Counted from the stretch's first letter, positions 53,228 through 61,995 are shown. The stretch: DNA of 64,000 bases from Dermatophilus congolensis (GCA_030538115.1 JAUNUP010000007.1:37782-101781); one strand, 5' to 3'. Notes: a model not told the origin generated them from the letters alone. Numbers and translations are program-made.

Positions 53228-53388
53228 GGGGAACCTCCCAGGTGTTCGATGACTGGGCAAATCGTGCCACGGCTAGCGTGTGTTCGGTAACAGGCGCGGA
53301 ACTGCACCACAGCCGCTGCCGAATTGCAACAATGTGCGGATCACCTCGCGTGCCGCTGCGCGGCACGACCGCCGCGACAAGGAGCGAT

Positions 53389-54525
53389 ATGGCCACCTCA
53401 GAACGCGCACTGTGGAGCGACGACCCTCGCAAGGTCTTGCGCGCGGGCAAGGGCTTCGACCTGTCGACGTTCGACCGCAACGGAACCCCCGGCTGGGAAG
53501 GCTCGAAGAAGGACGCGGCGGCGTTCGCGGAGTCGCGGGGAGCCCTGCTCGCGGAGCTGCAGGAGCGGCTCTTCGCCGAGGGCCGCGAGGGCGGCAACCG
53601 CTCGGTGCTCATCGTCGCGCAGGGCATCGACACTGCAGGCAAGGGCGGCGTCTCGCGGCACGTGGTCAGCTACGTCGACCCGCAGGGTGTGGCCATGCGC
53701 TCGTTCGGCGTGCCGACCGAGGAGGAGCGCTCGCACCACTACCTGTGGCGCATCGAGAAGGCCCTGCCCCGCCCCGGCCTCATCGGAGTGTTCGACCGCA
53801 GCCACTACGAAGACGTGCTGGTCGTACGCGTCGACAACCTCGTACCGCAGAAGGAATGGGAGAAGCGGTACGACGAGATCAACGAGTGGGAGGCGAAGCT
53901 CGTCGAGAACGGCACCACGCTCATCAAGGTCGCGCTCATGGTCGACCACGACGAGCAGGGCGTGCGCCTCATGGAGCGGATCGACCGCCCCGACAAGCGC
54001 TGGAAGTACAGCCCCGGCGATATCGACACGCGCCTCAAGTGGGACGAGTACCAAGAGGCCTACCAGGCCGTCTTCGATCGCACCTCCACCGACGTGGCGC
54101 CCTGGTACGTCGTACCGGCCGACCGCCGCTGGTACGCGCGCCTGGCCATCATCGAGCTGCTCACCCAGACCCTCATCGACCTCGACCCCCAGTGGCCCGC
54201 AGCCGACTTCAACGTCGTCGCCGAGCGCGAGCGGCTGGCGGCGACGATGAGCGAGGCGTCGCTGCGCGCCTCCGCCGACGAGACGCAGGCGAAGGTCATC
54301 TCGGCCCTGAAGTCGCACCGGCAGGTGGCCCAAGACATGATCCGCGCGAACAAGATCAGCGGCGCCACGAAGAAGGAGACGGCGAGCGCCCAGAAGCTCC
54401 TCATGAAGACCGAGGCGTCCCAGCTGCGCGAACTCGAAGAGGCGGTGGCCCAGAAGCAGGCCATCCTCGCGGCGCGCAGCAAGGCCAAGAAGAAGCAGAA
54501 GGCAGCGGCAGGCAAGAAGAAGTAG
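53389..54525 (+). CDS. ppk2: Polyphosphate kinase 2 family protein
   Basis: A 378-residue PPK2. Walker A is QGIDTAGKGG (residues 78-87; the Asp is the usual catalytic one) and Walker B is FDRSHYED (Asp136). The lid and arginine region FGVPTEEERSHHYLWRIEKA and RWYARL are present. PPK2 enzymes transfer phosphate between polyphosphate and nucleotides; this single-domain type is often AMP- or ADP-phosphorylating. The last roughly 90 residues form a charged, coiled-coil tail ending in Lys-rich KAKKKQKAAAGKKK, beyond the usual core. AAGGAG supports the start. Confidence 0.9.
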   Translation: MATSERALWSDDPRKVLRAGKGFDLSTFDRNGTPGWEGSKKDAAAFAESRGALLAELQERLFAEGREGGNRSVLIVAQGIDTAGKGGVSRHVVSYVDPQGVAMRSFGVPTEEERSHHYLWRIEKALPRPGLIGVFDRSHYEDVLVVRVDNLVPQKEWEKRYDEINEWEAKLVENGTTLIKVALMVDHDEQGVRLMERIDRPDKRWKYSPGDIDTRLKWDEYQEAYQAVFDRTSTDVAPWYVVPADRRWYARLAIIELLTQTLIDLDPQWPAADFNVVAERERLAATMSEASLRASADETQAKVISALKSHRQVAQDMIRANKISGATKKETASAQKLLMKTEASQLRELEEAVAQKQAILAARSKAKKKQKAAAGKKK

Positions 54526-54546
54526 CCGCCGCCCTGCGCTGCAGGA

Positions 54547-54870
54547 TTACTCTCCCGCAGCGGGGGTCGGCAGCCCTGCGGCGATCTCCCGGAGAGCGGC
54601 GAGGTGCTGCTCCCACGCGGCGAGCCCCTCCGCGGGCAACGACAGGTGGGTGATGGGCTTCTTCGCGATGAACGACTTGTTCACCGTGACCAGCCCGGCC
54701 TCTTCGAGCGCCGAGATCTGTTTGGACAGAGCCGAATCGGTGAGGCCGAGAGCGTCACGCAGGTCACGGAACGCGAGCCGATCGACGGGAGCCAGGGCGG
54801 CGATGATCGAGAACCGCACAGGGTTGTTCAGGGCCTCGACGAGCCTGCTGCGAGGGTGTTCGGCGAGCAT
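54547..54870 (-). CDS. Winged-helix transcriptional regulator (HTH_34-like)
   Basis: A roughly 107-residue MarR/ArsR-fold regulator. The DNA-binding part is RFSIIAALAPVDRLAFRDLRDAL, then TDSALSKQISALEEAGLV, with a wing SFIAKKPITHLSL. The ATG at 54870 is 1 nt from the stop of the membrane-protein gene (TGAGATG), so the two are coupled; a GTG 17 codons upstream is an alternative. It probably represses the operon through the AAGTACTT sites at 55430-55458. Confidence 0.85.
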   Translation of the reverse strand: MLAEHPRSRLVEALNNPVRFSIIAALAPVDRLAFRDLRDALGLTDSALSKQISALEEAGLVTVNKSFIAKKPITHLSLPAEGLAAWEQHLAALREIAAGLPTPAAGE

Positions 54871-54871
54871 C

Positions 54872-55375
54872 TCAGACACCTGCGGCGTTCGGGCGGAGGG
54901 CGCGACGCTCGCGGTCGACACGAGACGCCTCGGAGGCGACCGCCATGACCATGAGCACGAGGAAGGCCACCGAACACATCACGGGCACGACGATCTGCAG
55001 GTTCGTGTTCGCGCCGCTCGCCACCGCAGTCGTGACCGCGACCGAGACGCCCCAGAGAACACCCCACATGCCCATGAGCACGCCCCACCGCTTGCCGAAG
55101 CCACGGGCCGCGCCGCTGTTGGCGCGGATCGCGAGCGGCATGAACGCACCCACGGCGACGAACGACAGCCAGGCGATCATGCCCGCCAGTCGCTGCTGCC
55201 CCTGCGTGTAGCTGAGCAGCAGGATGCCGAGGCCCGACGACGTGCACAGCACCGCGTAGACCGTCATCGCGGGCGAGAAGTGCGCGACCTCGCGGCGCTT
55301 GGCGTCTGCCTGGGCGAGGAGAGCCGCAGCCTGCTCGCTGGTGGGGATGTCGTTCGTGCGGGGAGATTCGGACAT
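54872..55375 (-). CDS. Small membrane protein co-transcribed with a wHTH regulator
   Basis: A 167-residue protein with four hydrophobic segments from about residue 40 to 150 and a cytosolic N-tail (TSEQAAALLAQADAKRREV). GAGGTG lies before the ATG at 55375. This gene pair, a DUF-type membrane protein with a HTH_34 regulator, is common in actinobacteria, but I know no function. Confidence 0.8.
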   Translation of the reverse strand: MSESPRTNDIPTSEQAAALLAQADAKRREVAHFSPAMTVYAVLCTSSGLGILLLSYTQGQQRLAGMIAWLSFVAVGAFMPLAIRANSGAARGFGKRWGVLMGMWGVLWGVSVAVTTAVASGANTNLQIVVPVMCSVAFLVLMVMAVASEASRVDRERRALRPNAAGV

Positions 55376-55429
55376 GAGACTCACCTCTTCCTGAAGTCCC
55401 CGCCGGTCGGGGAAGTGACTTCAGCTTAC

Positions 55430-55460
55430 GAAAGTACTTTCCCAATTGGCAAGTACTTTC
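55430..55460. promoter_or_regulatory. Two AAGTACTT operator-like sites
   Basis: GAAAGTACTTTC (55430-55441) is a perfect 12-bp palindrome; AAGTACTTTC repeats at 55451-55460. The two AAGTACTT centres are about 19 bp apart, near two helical turns, just upstream of the membrane-protein/wHTH operon. They probably bind the wHTH protein. Confidence 0.6.
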
Positions 55461-55467
55461 TTGAGGT

Positions 55468-55686
55468 GGATTTTCATGCCTGTCGGGCGAAGCCCGGACG
55501 CCCGCTTCGGCCAGGTCCGAGAACGAACACGATGAGGCCGATCAGGCTGGTCACGGCACCGGCGATGAAGATGGCCGGATACCCGAGCGCGCCACCGAAA
55601 ACACCGAGCACCGCTGGGGCCAACCCGGTCGCCGCATCGACACAGAGAAAGAACGACGACACCCCCTGCGCCGACCTACCGGCGCC
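55468..55686 (-). pseudogene. Duplicated 3' end of the MFS transporter gene (left direct repeat)
   Basis: These 219 bases match 58302-58520 with two mismatches (55664 and 55678); the first 196 are identical. They encode the last 70 residues and stop of the MFS gene, without the rest. The fragment is the left border of the restriction-modification island and points to a recombination or insertion event at the 3' end of that gene. Confidence 0.95.
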
Positions 55687-55854
55687 TGGACGACCCCCGT
55701 CCGTCCACTTACGCCCCTCTCACCCCATCCACATTCGTCACTCTGCGTGCTGCAGCGCAATAAAGTGACCCACCAAGAACCTCAGGAACGGCCGTCAAGA
55801 AGCAATTAAACTCGCAAACATTGACTACGTTCTGCGCTTCCGAGTTGATCGCCA

Positions 55855-56622
55855 CTAGAGGGCCGCCCCAGGTCTTGGGAGTTGCCACACTGCATGCACG
55901 AAGTATGAGCCTCGAGGAATGCTAAGTTTAATTTTTGCATCCGATCGATCGAGCCCAACCTTAAAGGCGGAGGACGCACTCGTGGGGACATATATAGTCC
56001 CTCGCTGAGCGTCAGAAACAGTCAATTGTTCAACGGCCTCGAAAAGCGTCGTCTCAATTTCTGCCAACTCGTACTCAATACCCTCATGACTCGCTCCTCT
56101 GAATCCGCGAAGAATGAGGATACTGTCACAAGCCGCCCGAATCTGCCTGAACACTTCAAGCAATTTACGGTGGCGGTCCACCTGCCGCCTGGCATCCTGG
56201 AGCCAAGCAGCCTCGGTCAATTTACTGATGTCAATCCGATCCCGCAACATTCTTCTAGCTGACGATGCCTTGAGGGACAGATTCAGGCTCCTTCCGTCAG
56301 CTGCAATCGTCGTGTCAATGAATCGCTGTGTGGGAGTGTCCTGAGGAGTAGTCACCCAGCCACAATTATGACTAGAAGAGTTGAAGGCAGCTTCGAAATG
56401 CTCCCTGGAAAGAGGTTCATCGTTGAGTGCGTGATGAGCCTTCAGTCGCGTCGTGAACTCTTCCATCCATGACTCAGTCGCAAGCCACGAACTCACGTTT
56501 CGTTCGCACGGAACATCCGACGTGATGCTGTTCACAAAACGGCTGGTTAGCGACAGCTGTGCACCGTCCAGCCCCGCGACCTGCTCCTGAAGTCTTGCGC
56601 GAAGCCGCTCATGCCTTGCCAT
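55855..56622 (-). CDS. Probable restriction endonuclease partner of the methyltransferase
   Basis: A 255-residue protein I cannot place in a family. It lies 68 nt downstream of the C5-methyltransferase on the same strand, the usual spot for the cognate type II endonuclease. IDTTIAADGRSLNLSLKAS could be a PD-(D/E)xK-type strand ending in a catalytic Lys, but no clear site is proven. Helical segments follow (RRQVDRHRKLLEVFRQIRAACD). Codon usage is AT-richer than the host genes. Alternatives are a control or accessory protein. Confidence 0.5.
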   Translation of the reverse strand: MARHERLRARLQEQVAGLDGAQLSLTSRFVNSITSDVPCERNVSSWLATESWMEEFTTRLKAHHALNDEPLSREHFEAAFNSSSHNCGWVTTPQDTPTQRFIDTTIAADGRSLNLSLKASSARRMLRDRIDISKLTEAAWLQDARRQVDRHRKLLEVFRQIRAACDSILILRGFRGASHEGIEYELAEIETTLFEAVEQLTVSDAQRGTIYVPTSASSAFKVGLDRSDAKIKLSIPRGSYFVHAVWQLPRPGAAL

Positions 56623-56690
56623 TCGCCACCACCCTAGTCTCCGTTAGGAACTCGAAGTCTACCTTGCATCGGAGCGCCAGCAGGACAAGG

Positions 56691-57980
56691 CTATGACGCG
56701 GCGACGAACTCATCCCGAGGAGCGGCGGTCATGGTGATGTCTTCGATCGATAGATGCGTGTTAGGCATGATCAGATCGCTGATAGAGGGTCGCGCTCCTG
56801 TGAGCGTCCAGGACACCGCGGCCGCTATCTGGTATGCGATTAGCGGAGGCACCGCATCGCCGATGTGGCGGTAACGATTTGAAATGTTCCCTGTGAAAAT
56901 AAAGTCCCGCGGGAATCCCTGAAGGATTGCCATCTCCCTTACCGAGCAGAGGCGAGCCTGTTCTGGGTGCGCATATCTGCCATTCCCAACATGCGCAGAC
57001 TCTCGCTTAATAGTTGGCGCTGGCCGATCCCAGGCCATCCGTCCGTAAACATCAGGGAAGCTTCCTAGCTTCCCTGCAGCGCTTAGCTTAAGCATCGACC
57101 TCGTGAGGAGATGGCGCGTGCCGTCTCGCTCCAACAGGTCCCTCCATGAGCCTCCATCCCTCGGAATCGCCTCGATTCGAGCAGAGGTTAACTCCGAGGC
57201 GAAGGACGGGCTCGTGTGCATTTGATCAATTGCATCTGTTTCCCCAGCTCGAATCTTCGACATACCTCCGATCGCCGCCCTGACAGTCGCCGCTTCAGGC
57301 CGAATTGTTCGGTCTTTCCAAAGATCACTCAAGTTCTTCGGGGCGAGCCCTCTGCGCGATGCGACAATCAGCGCTCGCTCACGAATCTGGGGCAAACCGA
57401 ATCGGTCAAGCCTATGCACTTCTGCCGATATTGAATAACCGAGTCCTCTCAGATCCGCTTCGAGCGACGAGAAGTGGTGGACGAAATTCCCCTGGAGAAG
57501 CTCGCGTGCGTTCTCCATTACCAAGACGTCAGGTTTCAGCTCTTCAACGAATCGGGCTACCCGTGGAACGAGATTATTGCGCGGATCGTCCACTAGGTGA
57601 TTTCGAGAATTTGTACGCGAGAAACCAGTGCAAGGGGGACAAGCGATAAGGACCGTTGGCGCACTCGAGAGACCGAGCCGGTCTGCGAGGTCGGCGGGAT
57701 GAATCCGCGCAAGGTCAGCCTCCACAGGAAATACTCTGAGGTTGCGAGCGTACGTTGCATTGCACCCCAGCGACCCTGGGGCGCTGCTTGGCTTCCCCAG
57801 CTGGGCATCTGCCGCTCCGACGATGGCGAAACCGGGATACGCCCGAAAACCGGCGCTGGCACCCCCTGCGCCGCTGAAGAGGTCAACGACGGTCCAGGGC
57901 CTAGTGGAGGGCATGCCTGGCAGTGTAGAGGGCTGAAACAGTTGCAGTTGTGACCCAACGGGGCGCGACACGGTAAGCAT
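56691..57980 (-). CDS. DNA (cytosine-5-)-methyltransferase, type II restriction-modification type
   Basis: A 429-residue C5-cytosine methyltransferase. Motif I is VVDLFSGAGGASAGF, motif IV IACPPCTGFSRTN (catalytic Cys), motif VI MENAREL, motif VIII LPQIRERALIVAS and motif X SNRYRHIGDAVPPLIAYQIA. Motif IV has PPCTGFS, as in a subset of the family. The target-recognition region lies between motifs VIII and IX, about residues 215-310. It methylates cytosine to protect DNA from the partner nuclease. The ATG follows AGAGG. Lower GC than neighbours. Confidence 0.95.
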   Translation of the reverse strand: MLTVSRPVGSQLQLFQPSTLPGMPSTRPWTVVDLFSGAGGASAGFRAYPGFAIVGAADAQLGKPSSAPGSLGCNATYARNLRVFPVEADLARIHPADLADRLGLSSAPTVLIACPPCTGFSRTNSRNHLVDDPRNNLVPRVARFVEELKPDVLVMENARELLQGNFVHHFSSLEADLRGLGYSISAEVHRLDRFGLPQIRERALIVASRRGLAPKNLSDLWKDRTIRPEAATVRAAIGGMSKIRAGETDAIDQMHTSPSFASELTSARIEAIPRDGGSWRDLLERDGTRHLLTRSMLKLSAAGKLGSFPDVYGRMAWDRPAPTIKRESAHVGNGRYAHPEQARLCSVREMAILQGFPRDFIFTGNISNRYRHIGDAVPPLIAYQIAAAVSWTLTGARPSISDLIMPNTHLSIEDITMTAAPRDEFVAAS

Positions 57981-58301
57981 CCTGATCCTCTCGAAGCGGT
58001 CGATCCTAGGTGCCGGAATGTCCTGTCAGCGAACGTCGACACGTACCAGCTCGGGCGTCCCGAGGCGCCAGCTGGCCCCTTGTCGCCGATCATGGCATCG
58101 CGGTCTGACAGGGTCCGGTCGACTCCAGCCCCGACCGTGACCTGACGTCTCCGCAGCTGCTTGACCGCCGCATGGACGCGGCCGCCCTGCGGCGGGGCGC
58201 CCATGCGGCGGTCTGGTGACGATGCAGCACGCGAATGCCCGTTCGCCTGGTCACCAGATCGGTCGCAAGCTCACCACCTGCGACGTTCAAGACAGCCAGC
58301 G
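57981..58301. other. Right-hand non-coding part of the island with a long hairpin
   Basis: A 321-base stretch without a supported gene between the methyltransferase start and the MFS 3' end. It contains the methyltransferase promoter and a long imperfect hairpin at 58163-58213 (arms begin GACCGCCGCATGG and end CCATGCGGCGGTC). This part is more GC-rich than the two island genes, so it may be native DNA. It may be the original terminator of the MFS gene or a remnant of an older element. Confidence 0.5.
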
Positions 58302-58520
58302 GGATTTTCATGCCTGTCGGGCGAAGCCCGGACGCCCGCTTCGGCCAGGTCCGAGAACGAACACGATGAGGCCGATCAGGCTGGTCACGGCACCGGCGAT
58401 GAAGATGGCCGGATACCCGAGCGCGCCACCGAAAACACCGAGCACCGCTGGGGCCAACCCGGTCGCCGCATCGACACAGAGAAAGAACGACGACACCGCC
58501 TGCGCCGACCTGCCGGCGCC
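58302..58520. repeat. Right direct repeat (3' end of the intact MFS gene)
   Basis: The intact copy of the 219-bp repeat at 55468-55686. It covers the final 70 codons and stop of the MFS gene plus 6 nt beyond. Confidence 0.95.
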
Positions 58521-59558
58521 GGCCCGGTTGACCGCTGAGGCCTGACCTGCGGACATGAGGGTGCCGTAGCCGCCTCCGAGCAGGGCGCCACCGAGCACGA
58601 TCACCGGCACGGAGGTCGCCAGCGCGGTGAGGAGGGTGCCAATGACTACCGAGATGAGGGCCGGAACGAAGATCGCCGCATCGCCACGTCTGTCTTGGAT
58701 CGGCCCCGCGACCGGCCGAGACACGAAGCTCGCCGCCGCGTAGGCGAGGAAGTACGGGCCGACGGCCGCTTCTAGGCCCGCCTCCTGCACGTGGCTCGCG
58801 AAGAACGAGATGACGCAGGCGAATGCGACCGCGGCGCAGGCGACGACGATGCCGACACTGAACGCCTCCGGGGCGAGCAGGCGGGACAGGCGCGAGGGCC
58901 GGGAGCCGGGCCCGCCTCCGCCTGCGGTCGCCGGCTGCGCCCGCGACACGTCGACCTTCATCAGCGCGACACCCGCTCCCGCCAGCGCGAAGGCGCCCAG
59001 CGAAGCCGCGACGGCGGCGACGAACACCCAGGTCATGCCCGCCCTGGAGAGCAGCTCGAAGCCGATGGCGGGCCCCAGCCCCGTCATCACCGCAAGGCCT
59101 GCAGTGAACCAGCCGGCACCCTCTCCGCGGCGGAGCACCGGGATGCTCGACATGACCGTCGAGGTCAAAGCCGTCTGCACGATCGCGAACACGCAGCCGT
59201 GCACGAACCGCACCACGTACAGGGCAATCAGCGACCCGACGACCAGGTACGCGGCCACACTGAGGGCACCCGCGGCCAGCGAGAGCACGACCGACCGCTT
59301 GAGCCCGAGCTTTCCGACGATGCCGCCTGCGACGAACCGCATCGCCACGGCTCCGAAGAAGAAGATGGAGGCGGCCAGCCCGGCCTGCCCCGGATCGGCG
59401 CCGAAGGCTTCGGTGGCGAACGGCGCCATCGTGGGCACGAGCAGGTAGAACACCGCCGAGACCGCCACGTTCGCCAGAGAGAAGAGGATGAACGACGCGG
59501 TCCACAGGGGTTCACGCGCCGGATCGCGCGACGGGCGGGCTGAAGTCACCAGACACAC
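58308..59558 (-). CDS. MFS transporter
   Basis: A 416-residue permease with twelve hydrophobic segments. A typical loop 2-3 motif is FVAGGIVGKLGLKRSVVLS and its second-half equivalent is FVSRPVAGPIQDRRGDAAIF. It resembles 12-TM drug or sugar efflux-type MFS proteins; the substrate is unknown. Its 3' end is duplicated at 55468. The start at 59558 opens with a short hydrophilic tail. Confidence 0.88.
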   Translation of the reverse strand: MCLVTSARPSRDPAREPLWTASFILFSLANVAVSAVFYLLVPTMAPFATEAFGADPGQAGLAASIFFFGAVAMRFVAGGIVGKLGLKRSVVLSLAAGALSVAAYLVVGSLIALYVVRFVHGCVFAIVQTALTSTVMSSIPVLRRGEGAGWFTAGLAVMTGLGPAIGFELLSRAGMTWVFVAAVAASLGAFALAGAGVALMKVDVSRAQPATAGGGGPGSRPSRLSRLLAPEAFSVGIVVACAAVAFACVISFFASHVQEAGLEAAVGPYFLAYAAASFVSRPVAGPIQDRRGDAAIFVPALISVVIGTLLTALATSVPVIVLGGALLGGGYGTLMSAGQASAVNRAGAGRSAQAVSSFFLCVDAATGLAPAVLGVFGGALGYPAIFIAGAVTSLIGLIVFVLGPGRSGRPGFARQA

Positions 59559-59622
59559 CTATCGCCCGAGACCCCCTGCAGGCAAGGCGGACCTCACTCG
59601 CGAGAGGCACCCGGGAGGCCGG

Positions 59623-60492
59623 TCACGCCTTCGCGTGTGTCACGGCCCGGGCACCGACTTTGCGGCGCTCGGTCTCTTCGGGGCGCAGGCGCAGCACGCG
59701 CAACGCCTTGTCGACCGCCCTGCTCAGCCAGCTCGGTTCGCCCGGCCCGTGATAGTCCGCCCACGGTTGAGCACCGAGAGAGGCCACCTGAGCGGCCGGG
59801 TCCATGCTCGCGCGCTGGAGGTCATCGGCCTGGGCCATTCGAACGAACTCGTCGGCCGAGCCGTAGTCGATCTCCGTGGTGCCCCAGAGTTGCGCCGCGA
59901 ACACCGGCCCCGCACCCGTGTACTGGAAGCCCGTGTAGTGGCGCGGGATGAAGTAGTGCGAGGGGTAGACGGTGATCTCCTCGCCCCGGTCGTGCATGTA
60001 TTCGGTGAAGGCGACCGGCCCCGTCGTGTTCCAGGGGTCGCGGTCGGTCATGAGTGGCGCTGAGGCGAACCGCTCGACGATCCCGTCGAAGAACGGCGAA
60101 CCGGGCACTGCCCCGAGGTAGCCGTTGGCCACCAGCCCGGGGCGCATGATCTCGCTCTCCCACACGGCGAATTCGGACGTGTCGAGGAGCCAGTCGGGCA
60201 GGGGTCGGGTACACACGGAGTCCGCGTCGAGAGTTACACCTCCCTCACGCACGAGGATCTCGTAGCGCATGAGGTCTGCCACTCCGGCCAGCCCACGCGC
60301 CCCGATCGCCTCCATCTGATGAGCGGTACGCCATCCGCCCGAATGCCACTGCTCGTTACCCCAGACCTTCACCTCGTAGTCCGGATTGAGCTGTCGCCAA
60401 GTGTCGATACAGGCATCGGGACGACGCGACTCGTCGCCCACCCAGACGAAATGCAGGATCTTCGGTATCACGTCGAACTCCCCCAATGACAT
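59623..60492 (-). CDS. Glycosyltransferase with DXD motif (GT32/OCH1-like)
   Basis: A 289-residue cytosolic glycosyltransferase. The opening IPKILHFVWVGDESRRP and YEVKVWGNEQW are the GT32-type nucleotide-sugar fold, ADLMRYEILVREGGVTLDADS contains the DXD metal motif (Asp-Ala-Asp), and GYLGAVPGSPFFDGIVERF follows. Related proteins transfer hexose or hexosamine to capsules or glycolipids. The ATG at 60492 starts the conserved region; a longer upstream frame lies in intergenic DNA. Confidence 0.88.
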   Translation of the reverse strand: MSLGEFDVIPKILHFVWVGDESRRPDACIDTWRQLNPDYEVKVWGNEQWHSGGWRTAHQMEAIGARGLAGVADLMRYEILVREGGVTLDADSVCTRPLPDWLLDTSEFAVWESEIMRPGLVANGYLGAVPGSPFFDGIVERFASAPLMTDRDPWNTTGPVAFTEYMHDRGEEITVYPSHYFIPRHYTGFQYTGAGPVFAAQLWGTTEIDYGSADEFVRMAQADDLQRASMDPAAQVASLGAQPWADYHGPGEPSWLSRAVDKALRVLRLRPEETERRKVGARAVTHAKA

Positions 60493-60731
60493 GCGAACCG
60501 CTGTGTGGCGCACTCCGCTGCGACCCGGAAGCCTTGGACCCCAACGTGTTTGCCAATGGCAGCGTAGACCCGCGCACGACTCCGGCGCCATCGAAATGCG
60601 GTCGTTCTCGATGGATTCCCGCTTGTTCGGGCGGCGGCCGGCTCTGCACATGAGCGAGCGCTGACCTGCGGACCTGCGTCGAGGTCGCTGCGCGATTAGA
60701 GTTACCCGCGAGCCAAATGACAAACGAGCCG

Positions 60732-60764
60732 TATGTCATGTTTTGCAGACATGAATGTGACATA
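60732..60764. promoter_or_regulatory. Nested palindrome in the inositol-phosphate synthase promoter
   Basis: TATGTCA (60732-60738) and TGACATA (60758-60764) are exact inverted repeats. Inside lies CATGT-(7 nt)-ACATG (60737-60753). The structure lies 78 nt before the ino1 ATG in a 349-nt gap and is a good operator candidate for an inositol-responsive regulator. The rest of the gap (60493-60841) holds no visible gene. Confidence 0.55.
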
Positions 60765-60841
60765 TGGGTAGACGAGTCACGGCCTGATCCGTTCGGCACT
60801 CGCCCCTTCGGCGCGGCCGCCGTGGCCCGAGAGGGAGCAAC

Positions 60842-61933
60842 ATGTCAGAAATTCGTGTCGCCATCGTCGGCGTCGGAAACTGCGCCAGCAGCCTCGTGCA
60901 GGGCGTGCACTACTACCGCGACGCAGCACCCGACACCGAGGTACCGGGCCTCATGCACGTGCAGTTCGGCGACTACCACGTGCGTGACGTGAACTTCGTG
61001 GCAGCGTTCGACGTCGACGACGTCAAGGTGGGCAAAGACCTCTCCGAGGCGATCAACGCCTCCGAGAACAACACCATCAAGATCTGTGACGTGCCGACGC
61101 TCGGCATCGAGGTGCAGCGCGGGCCCACGCTCGACGGCATCGGCAAGTACTACGCGGAGACGATCTCCGAGAGCTCCCGCGAGCCCGTCGACGTGGTCGC
61201 CGCGCTCAAGGAGGCCCGCGTCGACGTGATGGTCTCGTACCTGCCCGTCGGCTCGGAGGAGGCCGACAAGTTCTACGCCCAGTGCGCCATCGACGCCGGG
61301 GTCGCGTTCGTCAACGCGCTGCCGGTGTTCATCGCCTCCGACCCGGAGTGGGCCGCGAAGTTCGAGGCTGCGGGCGTACCGATCGTCGGCGACGACATCA
61401 AGAGCCAGGTCGGCGCCACCATCACGCACCGGGTGCTGGCGAAGCTGTTCGAAGACCGTGGGGTCACGGTCGACCGCACGTACCAGCTCAACGTCGGCGG
61501 CAACATGGACTTCAAGAACATGCTCGAGCGGGAGCGCCTCGAGAGCAAGAAGATCTCCAAGACCCAGGCCGTCACGTCGAACCTGCACGGCGAGCTCGCG
61601 GGCAAGACCGAAGACCGCAACGTGCACATCGGCCCGAGCGACTACGTGGCCTGGCTCGACGACCGCAAGTGGGCCTTCGTGCGGCTCGAGGGGCGGGCGT
61701 TCGGTGACGTGCCGCTGTCGCTGGAGTACAAGCTCGAGGTCTGGGACTCCCCCAACTCGGCGGGCATCATCATCGACGCGATCCGCGCGGCGAAGATCGG
61801 CCTCGACCGCGGCATCGGCGGCCCCCTCCTGTCGGCGTCGTCGTACCTGATGAAGTCCCCGCCGGAACAGCGAGCCGACGACGAGGGCCGAGCGAGGCTG
61901 GAAGCCTTCATCGCCGGGACCGAACCCCGCTGA
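60842..61933 (+). CDS. ino1: Inositol-1-phosphate synthase (myo-inositol-3-phosphate synthase)
   Basis: A 363-residue actinobacterial-type Ino1. It converts glucose 6-phosphate to myo-inositol 3-phosphate with bound NAD, feeding phosphatidylinositol and mycothiol. The Rossmann [12 protein letters not shown] is at the N-terminus, and [33 protein letters not shown] and KISKTQAV (catalytic Lys region) are the conserved blocks. It is the best marker for Actinobacteria in the window. It has a palindromic operator upstream and a 50-bp palindrome downstream. Confidence 0.97.
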   Translation: MSEIRVAIVGVGNCASSLVQGVHYYRDAAPDTEVPGLMHVQFGDYHVRDVNFVAAFDVDDVKVGKDLSEAINASENNTIKICDVPTLGIEVQRGPTLDGIGKYYAETISESSREPVDVVAALKEARVDVMVSYLPVGSEEADKFYAQCAIDAGVAFVNALPVFIASDPEWAAKFEAAGVPIVGDDIKSQVGATITHRVLAKLFEDRGVTVDRTYQLNVGGNMDFKNMLERERLESKKISKTQAVTSNLHGELAGKTEDRNVHIGPSDYVAWLDDRKWAFVRLEGRAFGDVPLSLEYKLEVWDSPNSAGIIIDAIRAAKIGLDRGIGGPLLSASSYLMKSPPEQRADDEGRARLEAFIAGTEPR

Positions 61934-61945
61934 GTAGCAGCACCG

Positions 61946-61995
61946 CCGAAACGACTCTGAGTGCTCCACGCGTGGAGCACTCAGAGTCGTTTCGG
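61946..61995. terminator. Perfect 50-bp palindrome terminator
   Basis: Bases 61946-61970 and 61971-61995 are exact reverse complements with no spacer (arms begin CCGAAACGACTCTGAG). It lies 12 nt after the ino1 stop and 14 nt before the stop of the convergent gene, so it should end both transcripts. Confidence 0.85.

Larger units (their letters stand above)
55687..58301. mobile_element. Restriction-modification island between direct repeats
   Basis: This 2.6-kb segment lies between two copies of the MFS gene's 3' end. It is visibly less GC-rich than the flanks and uses AT-richer codons. It carries a DNA methyltransferase, a probable nuclease, and a 321-nt tail with a hairpin. There is no integrase. 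It looks like horizontally acquired DNA. Confidence 0.7.

Noticed and set aside
57981..58301. A decayed transposase or integrase in the island's right end.
   Set aside because: No frame gave a recognisable transposase motif; only a hairpin and promoter are supported.
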